A stretch of DNA of 32,844 nt from Aeromonas media (GTDB lineage: Bacteria > Pseudomonadota > Gammaproteobacteria > Enterobacterales > Aeromonadaceae): contig NZ_CDBZ01000194.1 of NCBI RefSeq assembly GCF_000819985.1, forward strand, positions 1 through 32,844, in the 5' to 3' direction. This document shows, piece after piece, positions 1-7,035 of this stretch. The number at the start of each line of letters is the position of its first letter. Position 1 is the stretch's first letter. A program made the translations under genes and the position numbers. The notes under the pieces were generated by a model. The model ran no database searches and was not told where the DNA came from. It saw only the letters and a list, made by a program, of their open reading frames with translations.

Positions 1-24
1 ACTGATGCGTCAGCCCTGCCTTGA
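1..24 (+). CDS. 3' end of an unidentified upstream gene
   Basis: The first reading frame of the window is open from base 1 to a TGA at 22-24 and would end in the residues TDASALP. Its stop overlaps the TTG start of the next gene in a TTGA arrangement, the usual sign of translational coupling between two genes of one operon. Only seven codons are visible, so nothing can be said about function. That this is a real gene end is inferred from the overlap alone. Confidence 0.3.
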   Translation, partial: TDASALP

Positions 25-710
25 GCGGCCTCTGGCTGCGTGACTGCAAGGCCGTGCTATCGCCACCGCAGTTGGCGCGAGTCGCCGAACTGGGCAGCCA
101 GGTGCTGACTGACGAGGCGATCCGGCTGCGTACCCTGACCTCGCTGAGCCTGATCGATAAAGAGGGACGACTCCACGACATGGCGCCCGTCATCAACCTG
201 CTCGGGGAGCTCGCCTTGCCAGAGCGAGCCCTGGCCGGGTTGGCAGGCGTCGAGTGGCCGGGGCGGCAGCTGGTGACGGTGGAGAACAAGGGGGCTTTCG
301 TGGACTATCCGCTGCAGCCAGGGGAGTTGTTGCTCTATGTGCCGGGCCGCAACACCGCCCTGGCCAAGAAACTGCTTCCCCTGTTGCCAGAGCGCCTCCC
401 CTGGGCCCACTTTGGCGATCTGGATCAGCGGGGGCTGGAGATCGCCGCCGAACTGGCCCAGGCCACCGGCCGGCCCCTGGCGCTCTGGTTACCCGGCAAT
501 CTGGCCGATTATCTCCCTCACTATGCCCGCCCCCTAAGCCTCCCGTCGGCAGGATCGCAGAGCAAGATCCCCTGGCAGAGCAATGCCTGGGAGAGGGTAT
601 CCGGCTCCGCATTGACAGAGGCGCTCAACTATTTAGCCCTGAACAAGTGTTGGCTGGAACAAGAAGTGCTGGTGACCGCCAGGCACTGGCAGTCATGGCC
701 ATTGGAGTGA
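21..710 (+). CDS. JetD-like Toprim-domain protein (DUF2220 type)
   Basis: This 229-residue protein resembles the C-terminal half of the Wadjet/MksG nuclease subunit JetD. Seen: a VENKGAFVDY segment (about residues 87-96) supplying the conserved Glu, an HFGDLDQRGLEIA segment (about 130-142) supplying the Asp-x-Asp pair of a Toprim fold, and a C-terminal LEQE motif. Known: JetD acts with a JetABC condensin complex to cleave closed plasmid circles, and usually carries an additional N-terminal DUF3322 domain, which is absent here. The frame has a stop at 3-5, so the earliest start is the TTG at 21, which has no clear ribosome binding site but overlaps the stop of the preceding frame. It could be a stand-alone DUF2220 protein, the last gene of a condensin operon, or a broken JetD. 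Family assignment is moderately sure; role is not. Confidence 0.6.
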   Translation: MSGLWLRDCKAVLSPPQLARVAELGSQVLTDEAIRLRTLTSLSLIDKEGRLHDMAPVINLLGELALPERALAGLAGVEWPGRQLVTVENKGAFVDYPLQPGELLLYVPGRNTALAKKLLPLLPERLPWAHFGDLDQRGLEIAAELAQATGRPLALWLPGNLADYLPHYARPLSLPSAGSQSKIPWQSNAWERVSGSALTEALNYLALNKCWLEQEVLVTARHWQSWPLE

Positions 711-731
711 ATATTGGCGTCATCGAGAAAC

Positions 732-757
732 AAAGAACCGCCGTCAGGCGGTTCTTT
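732..757. terminator. Bidirectional intrinsic terminator
   Basis: A perfect 11-bp stem, AAAGAACCGCC paired with GGCGGTTCTTT around a GTCA loop, has a T-run on both strands. It lies between the convergent JetD-like and LysE-family genes and can serve both. Confidence 0.85.
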
Positions 758-814
758 TCATGGTGCTGCGTTAACTTCCCGACCGATGGTATCCAGACAG
801 GCACCCGTATCGGC

Positions 815-1450
815 TCAGGGTCGACCGCTGAGCAAGATGGCGCCGCCGAGGGTGATGAAGAGCGTGCCTGTGATGCGGCCGAACAGACGCTGGCCGCTCC
901 CCGGCTTTAAATAGTTGCCGGCGCGTCTGGCCAGGGCTACATAGCAGAGGTGCACCAGGCTGACGATGGCACAGATGGTCAGGTACATGATGAAGAACTG
1001 GATGGGCAGCGAGCTTTGGTGATCGAGAAACTGGGGCAGCAGCGCGCACAGGAAGATGATGGTCTTGGGATTGCTGGCCGACACCAGAAAGGCTTCCCGC
1101 AGCAGGGAGCCGTTGCTCCGTGATGGAGGACTGACGCCAACCCGTTGCGCCTCCTGACTCCCCGAGCCGGTCGCCCGCAGCGACTTGTAGCCGAGATAGA
1201 TCAAGTAGCCACCGCCCGCCAGCTTGAGGGCGAGGAACAGGGGCGGCAAGGTCTGCAGCAGGGCCCCTACACCCATGGCAACCAGAAAGATGAGAATGCC
1301 CTGACAGAACAGATTCGCGCCTATGGTGAGCAGGGCCGGACGCCAGCCGAGCTGCAGGCCGTTCTTTACCACCAGCAGCACATTGGGCCCCGGGGTCAGG
1401 GTTGCCAGCAGATAGGCCAGCAGAAACAACATCCATGTATCCAGACTCAT
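815..1450 (-). CDS. LysE/RhtB-family amino acid exporter
   Basis: This 211-residue inner-membrane protein has the length and pattern of LysE/RhtB translocators, which export amino acids or related small molecules using the proton gradient. It opens with a hydrophobic helix followed by the family's TPGPNVLLVVKNGL segment (about residues 18-31), then several hydrophobic segments separated by short basic loops. The cytoplasmic loop near residues 90-115 (SLRATGSGSQEAQR and following) is typical. The start at 1450 is preceded by AAGGAG at good spacing. The gene stands alone on the minus strand and is followed by the hairpin at 732-757. The substrate cannot be read from sequence, and the family has many paralogues, so no symbol is given. 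Confidence 0.85.
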   Translation of the reverse strand: MSLDTWMLFLLAYLLATLTPGPNVLLVVKNGLQLGWRPALLTIGANLFCQGILIFLVAMGVGALLQTLPPLFLALKLAGGGYLIYLGYKSLRATGSGSQEAQRVGVSPPSRSNGSLLREAFLVSASNPKTIIFLCALLPQFLDHQSSLPIQFFIMYLTICAIVSLVHLCYVALARRAGNYLKPGSGQRLFGRITGTLFITLGGAILLSGRP

Positions 1451-1602
1451 GATATCTCCTTCGTAAAGAGCACATCATGCTCCGCCCCAGGGGCCGCGTC
1501 CAGTGGCTGCTGCCGCCAGGATGTGGCTGTTTTTCAGGTGCTTAGCCAAGCGCCAGTCCACTGAGGGAAAGGGACGTCTGGAGACGTTGCCTGACTGGCG
1601 CA

Positions 1603-1626
1603 ATAAAAAACCGCCCTCGGGCGGTT
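1603..1626 (-). terminator. Terminator of the 35-residue gene
   Basis: The hairpin AACCGCCC-TC-GGGCGGTT is followed, on the minus strand, by a run of Ts (TTTTTTATT read leftward). It sits 19 bp past the stop of the small lysine-rich gene, so it appears dedicated to that transcript. Confidence 0.8.
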
Positions 1627-1644
1627 GATTTATGCTGCCGACCC

Positions 1645-1752
1645 TTATTTCAGGGCTTTCTTCAGTTTCTTGATCTTGCCTTCGTGCTTGGCAATCTTCT
1701 CCTGGCGGGCGGCGATTTTCTTCTTGATATCTTTCTTGCTGGCTTTGGCCAT
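1645..1752 (-). CDS. 35-residue lysine-rich basic microprotein
   Basis: A complete small gene starting at 1752 and stopping at 1645-1647. It begins MAKASKKDIKKKIAARQEK and ends KIKKLKKALK. It has 15 Lys and one Arg against few acidic residues, no Cys and no hydrophobic segment. Spaced Ile, Ala and Leu residues suggest one or two amphipathic helices. Evidence for translation: AAGGAG lies about 8 nt before the ATG, and an intrinsic terminator follows the stop, so the unit is self-contained. I do not recognise a named family. A nucleic-acid-binding or ribosome-associated role would fit the charge, but that is speculation. The gene is short enough to be missed by automatic gene callers. Confidence 0.75.
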   Translation of the reverse strand: MAKASKKDIKKKIAARQEKIAKHEGKIKKLKKALK

Positions 1753-1777
1753 AGGTCGTGCTCCTTGTTTCAAGCGG

Positions 1778-1797
1778 ACATCATGGGGTCATGATGT
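1778..1797. repeat. 8-bp perfect dyad upstream of the microprotein gene
   Basis: ACATCATG and CATGATGT form a perfect inverted repeat with a 4-nt spacer, ending 26 nt before the start codon of the 35-residue gene. There is no T-run after it, so it is more likely an operator or 5'-leader hairpin than a terminator. The binding factor is unknown. Confidence 0.5.
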
Positions 1798-1997
1798 TCA
1801 GGATCTGTCCATGTGAAGAGCCCAGAGTGCCACATGAATTCCATCCGGGCCAGTGCTTCAGGGTGCCGGGAGTGGATCATCCTCTGACGGAAAATACGGC
1901 AAAGGGGTGGCTCGCTCATCGGGACTGGTTTGCAGGATAGCCCAGTTTCCCCGCTGCTCCACTGTGGCCGCGCCGACTTAGGCTTTGGCCCGGCAAC
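1798..1997. other. Intergenic stretch with no supported gene
   Basis: Together with the dyad before it, this makes a gap of about 300 bp between the microprotein gene and the phnA-domain gene. An 88-codon open frame on the minus strand (1770-2036) runs through the downstream terminator, lacks a ribosome binding site and resembles nothing I know, so I leave it out. The promoter of the microprotein presumably lies here, but I could not place convincing -35 and -10 boxes. Confidence 0.5.
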
Positions 1998-2020
1998 AAA
2001 AAAGCGCCCCCGGGGGGCGC
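1998..2020 (-). terminator. Terminator of the phnA-domain gene
   Basis: GCGCCCC pairs with GGGGCGC around a CGG loop at 2004-2020. Read on the minus strand, the stem is followed by a run of Ts (the A-run at 1998-2003 on the plus strand). It lies 33 bp past the stop codon. Confidence 0.8.
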
Positions 2021-2053
2021 TTCTTGCATCATTCAAACCACAGGCCGAGGGGA

Positions 2054-2632
2054 TCAGGCCTTCTTCAGGTAGGCCGCGACCAGCACTATCTGCACGCCGT
2101 TGACCTTGCCTTCGATGTGCAGCGGGTTGTTGGTGAGGCGAATGCCCTTGACCAGAGTGCCGCGCTTGGCGGTGAAGCCGCCGCCCTTGACCTCCAGATC
2201 CTTGATCAGGGTGACGGAATCCCCCTCCTGCAGCACGGCGCCGTTGGAGTCGACGGTGGGCACGCTGTCGTCATCGTCACTTGCGCTGCCCGCCTCGGCC
2301 CAGGCCTTGGTCTCTTCTTCCATGTACATCATATCCAGCATGTCCTGGGCCCAGATCTCGCCCCGGGCGGACAGGGCTTTAAGCTGGCGCCATGCCATCA
2401 CTTGCACCGCCGGCACCTGGCTCCACATGCTGTCACCCAGGCAGCGCCAGTGGTTGACCTCGGTGGTGTCCGGCTGCTCTAGTTGGCCACGGCAGGTGGA
2501 ACACAGCACCACGCTGTGGTCATCGTCACTGGCGGGGGAGTGTGGCACCGGGAAGGCAGTCAGCGCATGTTCTGCGCCACACAGCTCACACTTGGCGTCC
2601 GCACGCGCTTGCAGGATGGCATTGATGGTCAT
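2054..2632 (-). CDS. PhnA-domain zinc-ribbon protein (YjdM-like)
   Basis: A 192-residue protein with two parts. The N-terminus carries a zinc ribbon with Cys15-x2-Cys18 and Cys44-x2-Cys47. The C-terminal 70 residues, beginning near VDSNGAVLQEGDSVTLIKDL and ending in VAAYLKKA, match the PhnA/YjdM domain. The E. coli homologue is only about 110 residues; this longer form has an insert of about 70 residues, rich in Met, Trp and acidic residues, between ribbon and PhnA domain. Known: the name PhnA was given in error, since the E. coli protein is not phosphonoacetate hydrolase, and the cellular role is unclear. The start at 2632 is preceded only by a weak GGAACC. It diverges from the methyltransferase gene across 190 bp and ends at its own terminator. 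Confidence 0.85.
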   Translation of the reverse strand: MTINAILQARADAKCELCGAEHALTAFPVPHSPASDDDHSVVLCSTCRGQLEQPDTTEVNHWRCLGDSMWSQVPAVQVMAWRQLKALSARGEIWAQDMLDMMYMEEETKAWAEAGSASDDDDSVPTVDSNGAVLQEGDSVTLIKDLEVKGGGFTAKRGTLVKGIRLTNNPLHIEGKVNGVQIVLVAAYLKKA

Positions 2633-2822
2633 GTTTTGGTTCCGTTCATATGGGTAAAACGACCCGCGTGGGCGAGTCGCGCTAATGAGGGGGCGGAATA
2701 TAGCACAAGTCCCTGCTTTTTGTCAGGCTACCAGCAAGGGGTGGGCGGATACGCTGGCGAGTGCTTTTTGATGGCAGATCGCTAGAATGAGCCTCCCTTT
2801 TGGATAGCAGGACAAGCTCACC

Positions 2823-4016
2823 GTGCTGGCTCACCGTTTTCGACAACTGGACTGCTTGCTGACCGACGAGAGACGCTGGTGGCAATATCAGCCCTATCAT
2901 CATCTGAGCCTGGCCTTCGCCGATGAGGCCCCCGAGCTTGCCGCCTGCCTCAATGGCCTCGACCTTGACGAGATAGCGCGGCTCGACGCCGACATGGGCG
3001 CACTTTGCACCCTGCTTGCCCCCTGGATCCCGGCAGGGGCCGAGCTCCATGCCCTGAGCGAGCTAGACACCTTTGTCCCCGAACCCATTCACTGCGCCAG
3101 GACCATGGCGATGTACATGCCGGGGCGCAAACAGGCGCAGATAGAAGCCTTCACCGGCTGCCTGCCCACCCATCAGGGCCCCTATCTGGAGTGGTGTGCC
3201 GGCAAGGGCCACCTGGGGCGCCTGGTCTCTCTGCACCGGGGGGCCGAGATCCTGAGCCTCGAATTGCAGCGCACGCTCTGCGAGGAGGGGCGACAGCTCG
3301 CGGCGCGCGATGGTGCCCGCATGCAGTTTGTGGAGGCCGACGCCTTCGCCGCCGAGTCGGGGGCGCTCATCGCCCCGCACCATCACGCCATGGCGCTCCA
3401 TGCCTGTGGTGAGCTGCATACCCATCTGCTGGAGCAGGTGGCCGAGCGCGGTGCCCGGGGCGTGACCCTCTCCCCCTGTTGCTATCACCTGATCCGCACC
3501 TCTCATTACCGTCCCCTGTCGCAGGCCGCCAAGGCCAGCACCCTGCACCTTGGCAAGAGCGACCTGAAGCTGCCGCTGCAGGAGACGGTGACCGGCGGCG
3601 CCCGCATCTTCCGCCTGCGCGAGCAGGAGGTGATCTGGCGTCTCGCCTTCGATTGCCTGCAGCGTGAGGTGCGCGGGGTGGATGAGTACCTGCCGGTGCC
3701 CAACCTGCAAAAGAGCCTGCTGGCGGGCAGTTTCGAGGCCTTCTGTGACTGGGCCGCCGAGCGCAAGGGGATGGTGCTGCCTGGGGGGATAGACCATGGC
3801 GATTTTCTCGCCAGAGGGGAGCGGCGCTTTGGGGACGTCGCCCGCATGGAGCTGGTGCGCCATCTGTTTCGCCGTCCGCTGGAGATCTGGCTCGCCCTGG
3901 ATCGCGCCCTCTTCCTCGAGGAGCAGGGCTACCAGGTCGAGCTGGGGACGTTTTGCGACAAACCCATGACACCTCGCAATCTGCTGATCCGGGCGGTGCG
4001 CGTTCAGACTGCATGA
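2823..4016 (+). CDS. Class I SAM-dependent methyltransferase (GSTCD/Methyltransf_32 type)
   Basis: A 397-residue protein with a SAM-binding core starting at residues 121-135 (YLEWCAGKGHLGRLV), a second conserved block HHHAMALHACGELH near 187-200, and SPCCYHLI near 217-224. This order (glycine-rich loop, acidic end of strand 2, then HACG and SPCCYH) matches the Methyltransf_32 family, which includes the C-terminal domain of eukaryotic GSTCD. The GC-rich N-terminal 110 residues and the C-terminal 150 residues match no domain I can name. The start is GTG at 2823, with AGGA about ten bases upstream. No signal peptide is present, so it should be cytoplasmic. The substrate is unknown; the SPCCYH cysteines suggest RNA or protein modification, but this is an inference. 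It is monocistronic as far as can be seen, with no terminator recognised after it. Confidence 0.75.
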   Translation: MLAHRFRQLDCLLTDERRWWQYQPYHHLSLAFADEAPELAACLNGLDLDEIARLDADMGALCTLLAPWIPAGAELHALSELDTFVPEPIHCARTMAMYMPGRKQAQIEAFTGCLPTHQGPYLEWCAGKGHLGRLVSLHRGAEILSLELQRTLCEEGRQLAARDGARMQFVEADAFAAESGALIAPHHHAMALHACGELHTHLLEQVAERGARGVTLSPCCYHLIRTSHYRPLSQAAKASTLHLGKSDLKLPLQETVTGGARIFRLREQEVIWRLAFDCLQREVRGVDEYLPVPNLQKSLLAGSFEAFCDWAAERKGMVLPGGIDHGDFLARGERRFGDVARMELVRHLFRRPLEIWLALDRALFLEEQGYQVELGTFCDKPMTPRNLLIRAVRVQTA

Positions 4017-4125
4017 AGAGCGAGCGTAATGGGGTCAAAATGAGGTTGTAATACAGCTTCATATGAGCTCAGAGTGAAATGGCTCACAAAATCGCCAAAC
4101 TCTTAATTCTTGTCGTGAATTTAGT

Positions 4126-4153
4126 TGTCAGGATGCCTATGCTCGCCCTGACA
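4126..4153. repeat. Inverted repeat in the chitinase leader
   Basis: TGTCAGG (4126-4132) and CCTGACA (4147-4153) form a 7-bp perfect dyad with a 14-nt spacer, ending 24 nt before the chitinase start. It could be a regulator site or an mRNA hairpin near the ribosome binding site. No T-run follows. Confidence 0.45.
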
Positions 4154-4177
4154 TTTTCAAGACAAGGATGGTTACCC

Positions 4178-5623
4178 ATGTTCATGCTCAAGCGCACCGC
4201 CTGGCTGGTTGCGGGGCTCTGCGCCTCGCCAGCTTATGCGGCCATGACTATTCAGTCCGACCCACAAAATAGCGGTGGCTATGTGATTGCCGCCTCCGAT
4301 GTAGCGGCCGTTGAAAAGGCCAAGACGGCCAACCCCATGTATGGCATCTGGTCAAAGGCATTGGCCACCCGCCCCAACATCCTGGTGGAGGCGATTGTGC
4401 CGAGACGAGCCGACAACCCGGACAACGTCAAACGGGTCGAGCGGGTATTTACCGAATCGGACTGGGACTTTCTGACCCAGATGGCGGCCCCTGAATATAC
4501 CTATGAGCGCTTCTTGCGGGCGGTCGGCAAGTTCTCCGCCTTCTGCGGCGACTACACAGACGGGCGCAATGCGGACGCCATCTGCAAAAAATCCATCGTC
4601 ACCGCCTTCGCCCACTTTGCCCAGGAGACGGGCGGCCACATCGCCAGGGAGAATGTCTCCGACAACCCGCTGGGGCTCGAGGAGTGGCAGCAGGCGCTGG
4701 TGCATGTGCGCGAAATGGGCTGGGCCGAGGGGCAACTCGGCTATACCACCGGCTGTGGCCAGAATGACTGGCAGAACAGGAAATGGCCCTGTAGCACGGG
4801 GCAGGGCTACTTTGGCCGTGGTGCGAAACAGCTCTCCTATCACTTCAACTACGGCGCCTTCTCCGAGGCGATGTTTGACAGCAACGCCACCGTGCTGCTG
4901 AACAACCCCGGCCTGGTGGCCGACTCCTGGCTCAACCTCGCCTCCGCCATCTGGTTCTTCCTGACGCCGCAAGCCCCCAAACCCGCCATGTTGCACGTCA
5001 TCGACAGAACCTGGGTGCCCTCCCAGCGCGAGATTGCGGCCGGCATCGGTTATGGCTTTGGTACCACCATCAACGTCATCAACGGTGGCATAGAGTGTGG
5101 CGAGCAGAATAAGAACAAGGGGCAGCCGGTCAACCGCATCCGTTACTGGGAAGGGTTGGCCGCCCATTACGGGATCCCGCTGCTCCCGGACGAGAAGAAC
5201 ACCTGCTGGCAGCAGACGCCCTATGGCAGCCTCAACCTGAACGGCGCCACCGACGTGCTCTACACCAACTGGGACGGCAACTGGAAATATTATGCCGGCA
5301 GGCCAGGTGGCTACTCGTTCGAGTGCGAGCTGGTGGGATTTCAGACCGCCTATTCGGCCCTGGTGCCGGGGGATTACGAGAAGTGCGTGACCAACGTCTA
5401 CGGCTCCCACGCCAGCTGGCCCAAAGTACGGGTGGTCGCCAAACTCGATCCTCCGCCCGTCGATCCGACCGACCCGCCCGTGGGGAATGTGCCCGCCTGG
5501 GAAGCCAGCAAGGTCTACACCGCCGGCAACAAGGTGAGCCACAAGGGTGTCATCTATCAGGCCAAGTGGTGGACCCAGGGCAACGAGCCGGGCAAGGGAG
5601 ACCCCTGGGCGCCGGTGACCTGA
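4178..5623 (+). CDS. Secreted GH19-family chitinase with C-terminal chitin-binding module
   Basis: The predicted product (481 residues) is exported and hydrolyses beta-1,4 linkages in chitin. Residues 1-21 form a signal peptide (basic start, hydrophobic core, cleavage after ASPAYA). The GH19 catalytic domain shows HFAQETGG with the presumed catalytic Glu150 and GYFGRGAKQLSYHFNY (about 210-225), the family's substrate-cleft signature; GYGFGTTINVINGGIECG follows near 290-307. A Pro/Asp linker (PPPVDPTDPPVG, about 425-436) leads to a 45-residue CBM5/12 module with AKWWTQGNEPG. A longer frame opens at 4079, but the ATG at 4178 has AAGGA nine bases upstream and places the signal peptide at the terminus, so I prefer it. 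Export across the outer membrane is probably by type II secretion, as for other Aeromonas chitinases (inference). No terminator was recognised. Confidence 0.9.
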   Translation: MFMLKRTAWLVAGLCASPAYAAMTIQSDPQNSGGYVIAASDVAAVEKAKTANPMYGIWSKALATRPNILVEAIVPRRADNPDNVKRVERVFTESDWDFLTQMAAPEYTYERFLRAVGKFSAFCGDYTDGRNADAICKKSIVTAFAHFAQETGGHIARENVSDNPLGLEEWQQALVHVREMGWAEGQLGYTTGCGQNDWQNRKWPCSTGQGYFGRGAKQLSYHFNYGAFSEAMFDSNATVLLNNPGLVADSWLNLASAIWFFLTPQAPKPAMLHVIDRTWVPSQREIAAGIGYGFGTTINVINGGIECGEQNKNKGQPVNRIRYWEGLAAHYGIPLLPDEKNTCWQQTPYGSLNLNGATDVLYTNWDGNWKYYAGRPGGYSFECELVGFQTAYSALVPGDYEKCVTNVYGSHASWPKVRVVAKLDPPPVDPTDPPVGNVPAWEASKVYTAGNKVSHKGVIYQAKWWTQGNEPGKGDPWAPVT

Positions 5624-5783
5624 TCCCGGCGAGGGCGCGTCATCGGTCATGATGGGGAAGGGGGGATGGGCCTCTCTTCCCCTCTTTCATGGGGGGCCGG
5701 CGCAAGGGGCCTATGACGGGCCCGCAGGCCCATGGAACAAGTCGAGGGTGTTCGGGTGCTTATCCCGCACAGAGGAGTGACAC

Positions 5784-6149
5784 ATGAATATCGCCATCCA
5801 CTTTGAAATCCCGGTGCAGGATCTGGAGAGGGCCATCCGCTTCTATGAGGCGCTCTTCGAGATAGCTCTCGAGCGGGCGCACATAGATGGCAACGAGATG
5901 GCGTTGTTTCCCCTCGATGAGCAGGCGCCCGGCTGTTCCGGCGCCCTGGCAAAGGGAGAGAGTAATGTGCCTAGCCTGGACGGCACCCGGGTCTATCTGA
6001 AGGTCGCGGACATAGCGCTGGCAATGGCCCGGGCGCTGACAGCGGGAGGGACGTGTCTCTATCCCGTTACCCGGGTGAGCGAGCGGATCCGGGTGGCCGA
6101 GCTCAGGGATCCCGAAGGCAATCGCATCGCCCTGCAGGAGCAGAGCTGA
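5784..6149 (+). CDS. VOC-superfamily (glyoxalase-fold) protein
   Basis: A 121-residue single-domain protein with the two beta-alpha-beta-beta-beta halves of the vicinal oxygen chelate fold. Seen: IHFEIPVQDLERAIRFYEALF at the start, VYLKVADIALAMARALTAGG opening the second half, and RVAELRDPEGNRIALQEQ at the end, where the Glu and the DPEGN turn are typical. The family includes glyoxalases, dioxygenases and antibiotic-binding proteins, and the substrate cannot be assigned. AGAGGAG stands seven bases before the ATG. It is the first of five small co-directional genes, each with its own ribosome binding site. Confidence 0.85.
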   Translation: MNIAIHFEIPVQDLERAIRFYEALFEIALERAHIDGNEMALFPLDEQAPGCSGALAKGESNVPSLDGTRVYLKVADIALAMARALTAGGTCLYPVTRVSERIRVAELRDPEGNRIALQEQS

Positions 6150-6306
6150 ACCTGATGCCGATGAGGGCATCCCTCGATGGGCTCGCCTGCCAGGTGGGGG
6201 TAGATGCCCCCTCGGCAGTGGCGAAACCCGGGGTGAGCGGCTACTCATATGATGCTAAATGCGGCCGGCATCCTGCTGGCTCGCACCTTGAAGAGAGGAG
6301 CTGGAT

Positions 6307-6705
6307 ATGCAAGGAACCTGTCTGTGCGGCGGTATCACCGTCTCGAGCGGCGATCAGAACGAGGTGAGCCTGTGCCATTGCGCCATGTGCCGGCGTTGGT
6401 CGGGTGGGCCCATGTTCGCGGTGCATGGTGGCAAGGGGGTCAGTTTCAAGGGGCTCACCCCTGTGGCCTACCGTTCGTCGGAATGGGCGGAGCGCGGCTT
6501 CTGCCCCACCTGTGGCACCCACCTTTTCTACCATCTGTTGCCGACGGACGAGTACATCCTCTGTGCCGGCCTGTTTCAGGAACAGGGGTTCGAGCTCACC
6601 GGGCAGATCTTCATCGATGAGAAGCCTGATTTTTATGCGCTCAAGAATGACACCCCGACCCTGACCGGGCAGCAGGTGTTCGAGCAGTTCGCCCCCAAGC
6701 CCTGA
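6307..6705 (+). CDS. GFA-family zinc protein
   Basis: This 132-residue protein belongs to the GFA family, named for glutathione-dependent formaldehyde-activating enzyme. Seven cysteines fall in the family pattern: Cys5-x-Cys7 in GTCLCGG, Cys23, Cys25 and Cys28 in SLCHCAMCRR, and Cys66-x2-Cys69 in ERGFCPTCGTH. In characterised members these bind one structural and one catalytic zinc. Most GFA proteins have no proven substrate, and the link of the founding member to formaldehyde is disputed, so a formaldehyde role should not be assumed. GAGAGGAG precedes the ATG. It lies 157 bp after the VOC gene, and the gap holds nothing I can name. Confidence 0.88.
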   Translation: MQGTCLCGGITVSSGDQNEVSLCHCAMCRRWSGGPMFAVHGGKGVSFKGLTPVAYRSSEWAERGFCPTCGTHLFYHLLPTDEYILCAGLFQEQGFELTGQIFIDEKPDFYALKNDTPTLTGQQVFEQFAPKP

Positions 6706-6752
6706 GCCCGTCGCTGCGCCGGCAGTGTCGGCAAAACCCCAAGGAGATCGGC

Positions 6753-6962
6753 ATGGATGAGCAACAGAAGGTGAGGGGGCCTGCCTCCTATTTTCCCTCC
6801 ATCGAGAAAACCTATGGGCAGCCGATTGCCCACTGGCTGGCCTTGCAGGCGGGACGGGAGGAGCGCAAACACATGGCGCTGGTGGCCTGGCTCAAGGCCG
6901 AGCACGGCATGGGACACGGCCATGCCAATGCTCTGGTGGCCCACCATCTGGCGCAGGGTTGA
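6753..6962 (+). CDS. DUF4287-domain small protein
   Basis: A 69-residue protein that fits the DUF4287 family: SYFPSIEKTYGQPIAHWLAL near the start and LVAWLKAEHGMGHGHANALVAHHL at the end. The HGMGHGHANALVAH segment, rich in His and Gly, is the most conserved part of the family, which has no established function. AAGGAG lies seven bases before the ATG. The protein is soluble and carries no signal. In larger homologues this unit is fused to a DUF5655-type domain; here it stands alone. Confidence 0.8.
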   Translation: MDEQQKVRGPASYFPSIEKTYGQPIAHWLALQAGREERKHMALVAWLKAEHGMGHGHANALVAHHLAQG

Positions 6963-7035
6963 ACCGCCCGTATCGGCCCTGGTTGCTTTCGTGTGTCAGG
7001 GCTTTCGACCACTGCTGATGAAGCAAGGATGAAAG

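Noticed and set aside
1770..2036. 88-codon minus-strand frame before the microprotein gene
   Set aside because: It overlaps the phnA-gene terminator, has no ribosome binding site and has an unremarkable translation.
4352..5650. 432-codon open frame antisense to the chitinase
   Set aside because: It shadows the GH19 gene and resembles no protein family.
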